Shown one piece after another: positions 63,701 to 64,000 of a DNA stretch of 64,000 nt (position 1 is the stretch's first letter; every line of letters starts with the position of its first letter). Under the pieces are notes generated by a model. It worked only from the letters and a program-made list of their open reading frames with translations, was not told the origin of the DNA and did not search any database. Source of the stretch: Antedon mediterranea (lineage: Eukaryota > Echinodermata > Crinoidea > Comatulida > Antedonidae); contig NC_092675.1 of the NCBI RefSeq assembly GCF_964355755.1, positions 25,832,412 through 25,896,411 on the forward strand, given 5' to 3'. A program made the translations under genes and the position numbers.

Positions 63701-64000
63701 TGAATAAACAATATATGTGTTACGACAGTTAAGCGAGTAAGAGTCTTCATTAGTACCTCAACAAACACTATATTACAATGGTTACAGTTTGAAAAGTTTG
63801 TTTGACTATATTCCTGCCTAAATCAATAAGTAGTTATATTTTCCAATGTGTAACATTTAAAATGTACTATAAGTAGACAAAACTGTGAGTTCCAAGCTTT
63901 ATTTTAGAGAGGTTTTAAAACATGGCTTTTTGTATTCTACTTCTTTAATGAATTCTACTGAAGTATATACTGTATTATGTTTTATTTTTGTTACAGAGGG
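57055..64000 (+). CDS. Secretory-pathway multi-thioredoxin-fold protein (5' part, runs off window)
   Basis: Exons: 57055-57142, 57840-58100, 58266-58363, 58469-58603, 59203-59337, 60111-60237, 60416-60531, 60957-61143, 61507-61599, 62036-62181, 62539-62670, 62912-63146, then the first four bases of another at 63997. All junctions are GT-AG and in phase; 584 residues are visible. The Met start begins a signal peptide (MKLNFQSLLPPFVIYVLLYH). Thioredoxin-like signatures follow: AILVCLHAPWG (W345) sits where a WCxxC site belongs but lacks both cysteines, then the strand SVPFTMLFWYP. A later fold, VVVFIRDKCSNCARKLKVFE, keeps a CxxC (C564, C567). Weaker folds precede (ITLLAFPG; VNFLMVHSG). I do not recognise a specific orthologue. 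The architecture (signal, several degenerate thioredoxin folds) is reminiscent of ER proteins such as TXNDC11 or TXNDC16, but no diagnostic stretch fixes which. It probably lies in the ER lumen or is secreted. It is divergent from YTHDC1. Confidence 0.8.
58647..58815. repeat. MITE family C, copy 3
   Basis: Left end TAAAGCTCTGTTAAGACTATC; right end TGTAGTGTAGACAGAACTGT. The interior has three units of CCCAAATATGGTAGTGATAT in tandem before GACATCACCATG. Confidence 0.8.
58985..59075 (-). repeat. Degenerate tRNA-derived SINE fragment
   Basis: On the minus strand, GGGTTCAAGTCC (59050 area) is a B box following a GTCCTG lead-in. No A box or acceptor stem survives, so only the family type can be stated. 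Confidence 0.4.
59505..59834 (-). repeat. tRNA-derived SINE with triplicated A-box segment
   Basis: The minus-strand head (59784-59704) has a perfect GAGTGAG / CTCACTC acceptor stem, A box TGGCCGAGCGG and B box GGTTCGAGGC. The 22-bp segment with the A box is repeated about three times (59769-59832). The body extends to about 59505. It lies in an intron of the thioredoxin-fold gene. Confidence 0.75.
60653..60787. repeat. MITE family A, copy flanked by TTAA on both sides
   Basis: TTAA-AGCTTGGTTCCAAC at the left; GTAGGAAGCAATC-TTAA at the right; internal CCAATCACAAG / TGTGATTGGT arms. Direct TTAA at both ends is the target-site duplication of piggyBac-type elements. It lies in an intron of the thioredoxin-fold gene. 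Confidence 0.75.
61158..61303. repeat. MITE family C, copy 4
   Basis: Near-perfect inverted ends TAAGCACTGTCTGCACTATC and GATAGTGTAGACAGAGCTTT. Two units of the CCCAAATATGGTAGTGATAT motif lie inside. Confidence 0.8.
63413..63777 (+). mobile_element. Candidate solo LTR
   Basis: The block starts TGTAACCTCC, ends ACTATATTACA (TGTAA / TTACA mirrored ends) and holds AATAAA at 63703. It is more C-rich than the surrounding intron. No coding domain or second LTR is present and no matching direct repeat flanks it. Confidence 0.35.

Overview
This is an AT-rich, intron-rich, repeat-rich animal nuclear contig. Every convincing gene is split into short exons (24-260 nt) by GT-AG introns of 0.1-5 kb. The recognisable proteins are animal orthologues. 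The intergenic and intronic DNA holds tRNA-headed SINEs, decayed non-LTR retrotransposon tails and several MITE-like inverted-repeat families. The palindromic octamer TAGGCCTA recurs far more often than base composition predicts. The whole suggests a marine deuterostome invertebrate, possibly an echinoderm. That placement is inference from texture, not proof.

Layout. 1-24.8 kb is gene-poor. On the minus strand four short exons (16317, 11571, 3826, 3249, each descending) join in phase. They encode a signal peptide followed by a cysteine pattern like the first half of an EMI domain; this is a tentative gene running off the left edge. The rest is repeats: four copies of a GACC-rich element, a TTAA-flanked MITE family, a GC-rich tandem MITE pair at 12.1-12.5 kb, an ATC-rich satellite at 9.3-9.9 kb and a long (AT)n tract.

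24.8-35.2 kb (+) is a six-exon PLEKHJ1 orthologue: a small PH-domain protein with an unusual acidic C-terminal extension of about 230 residues. It converges tail-to-tail with YTHDC1. 38.2-56.7 kb (-) is a complete 17-exon YTHDC1 orthologue of 648 residues: an acidic, lysine-rich N-terminus, the YTH m6A-reader domain with its tryptophan cage, and an RD/RS-rich tail. Its introns hold several transposons, minisatellites, a hammerhead-like motif and an unspliced 54-residue ORF with a mitochondrial-type N-terminus.

57.1-64.0 kb (+) is the 5' part (twelve complete exons, 584 residues, open at the right edge) of a secretory-pathway protein with several thioredoxin-like folds. Its start codon lies 335 bp from the YTHDC1 start in the opposite direction, so the two probably share a bidirectional promoter. 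The three firm genes (endosomal lipid/PH adaptor, nuclear m6A reader, ER thioredoxin-like protein) have no obvious joint pathway; this looks like ordinary genomic neighbourhood. I found no clear novel multi-gene system. The most interesting leads are the EMI-like gene with a 26-nt micro-exon, the small intronic ORF, the PLEKHJ1 extension, the over-represented octamer and the MITE families.
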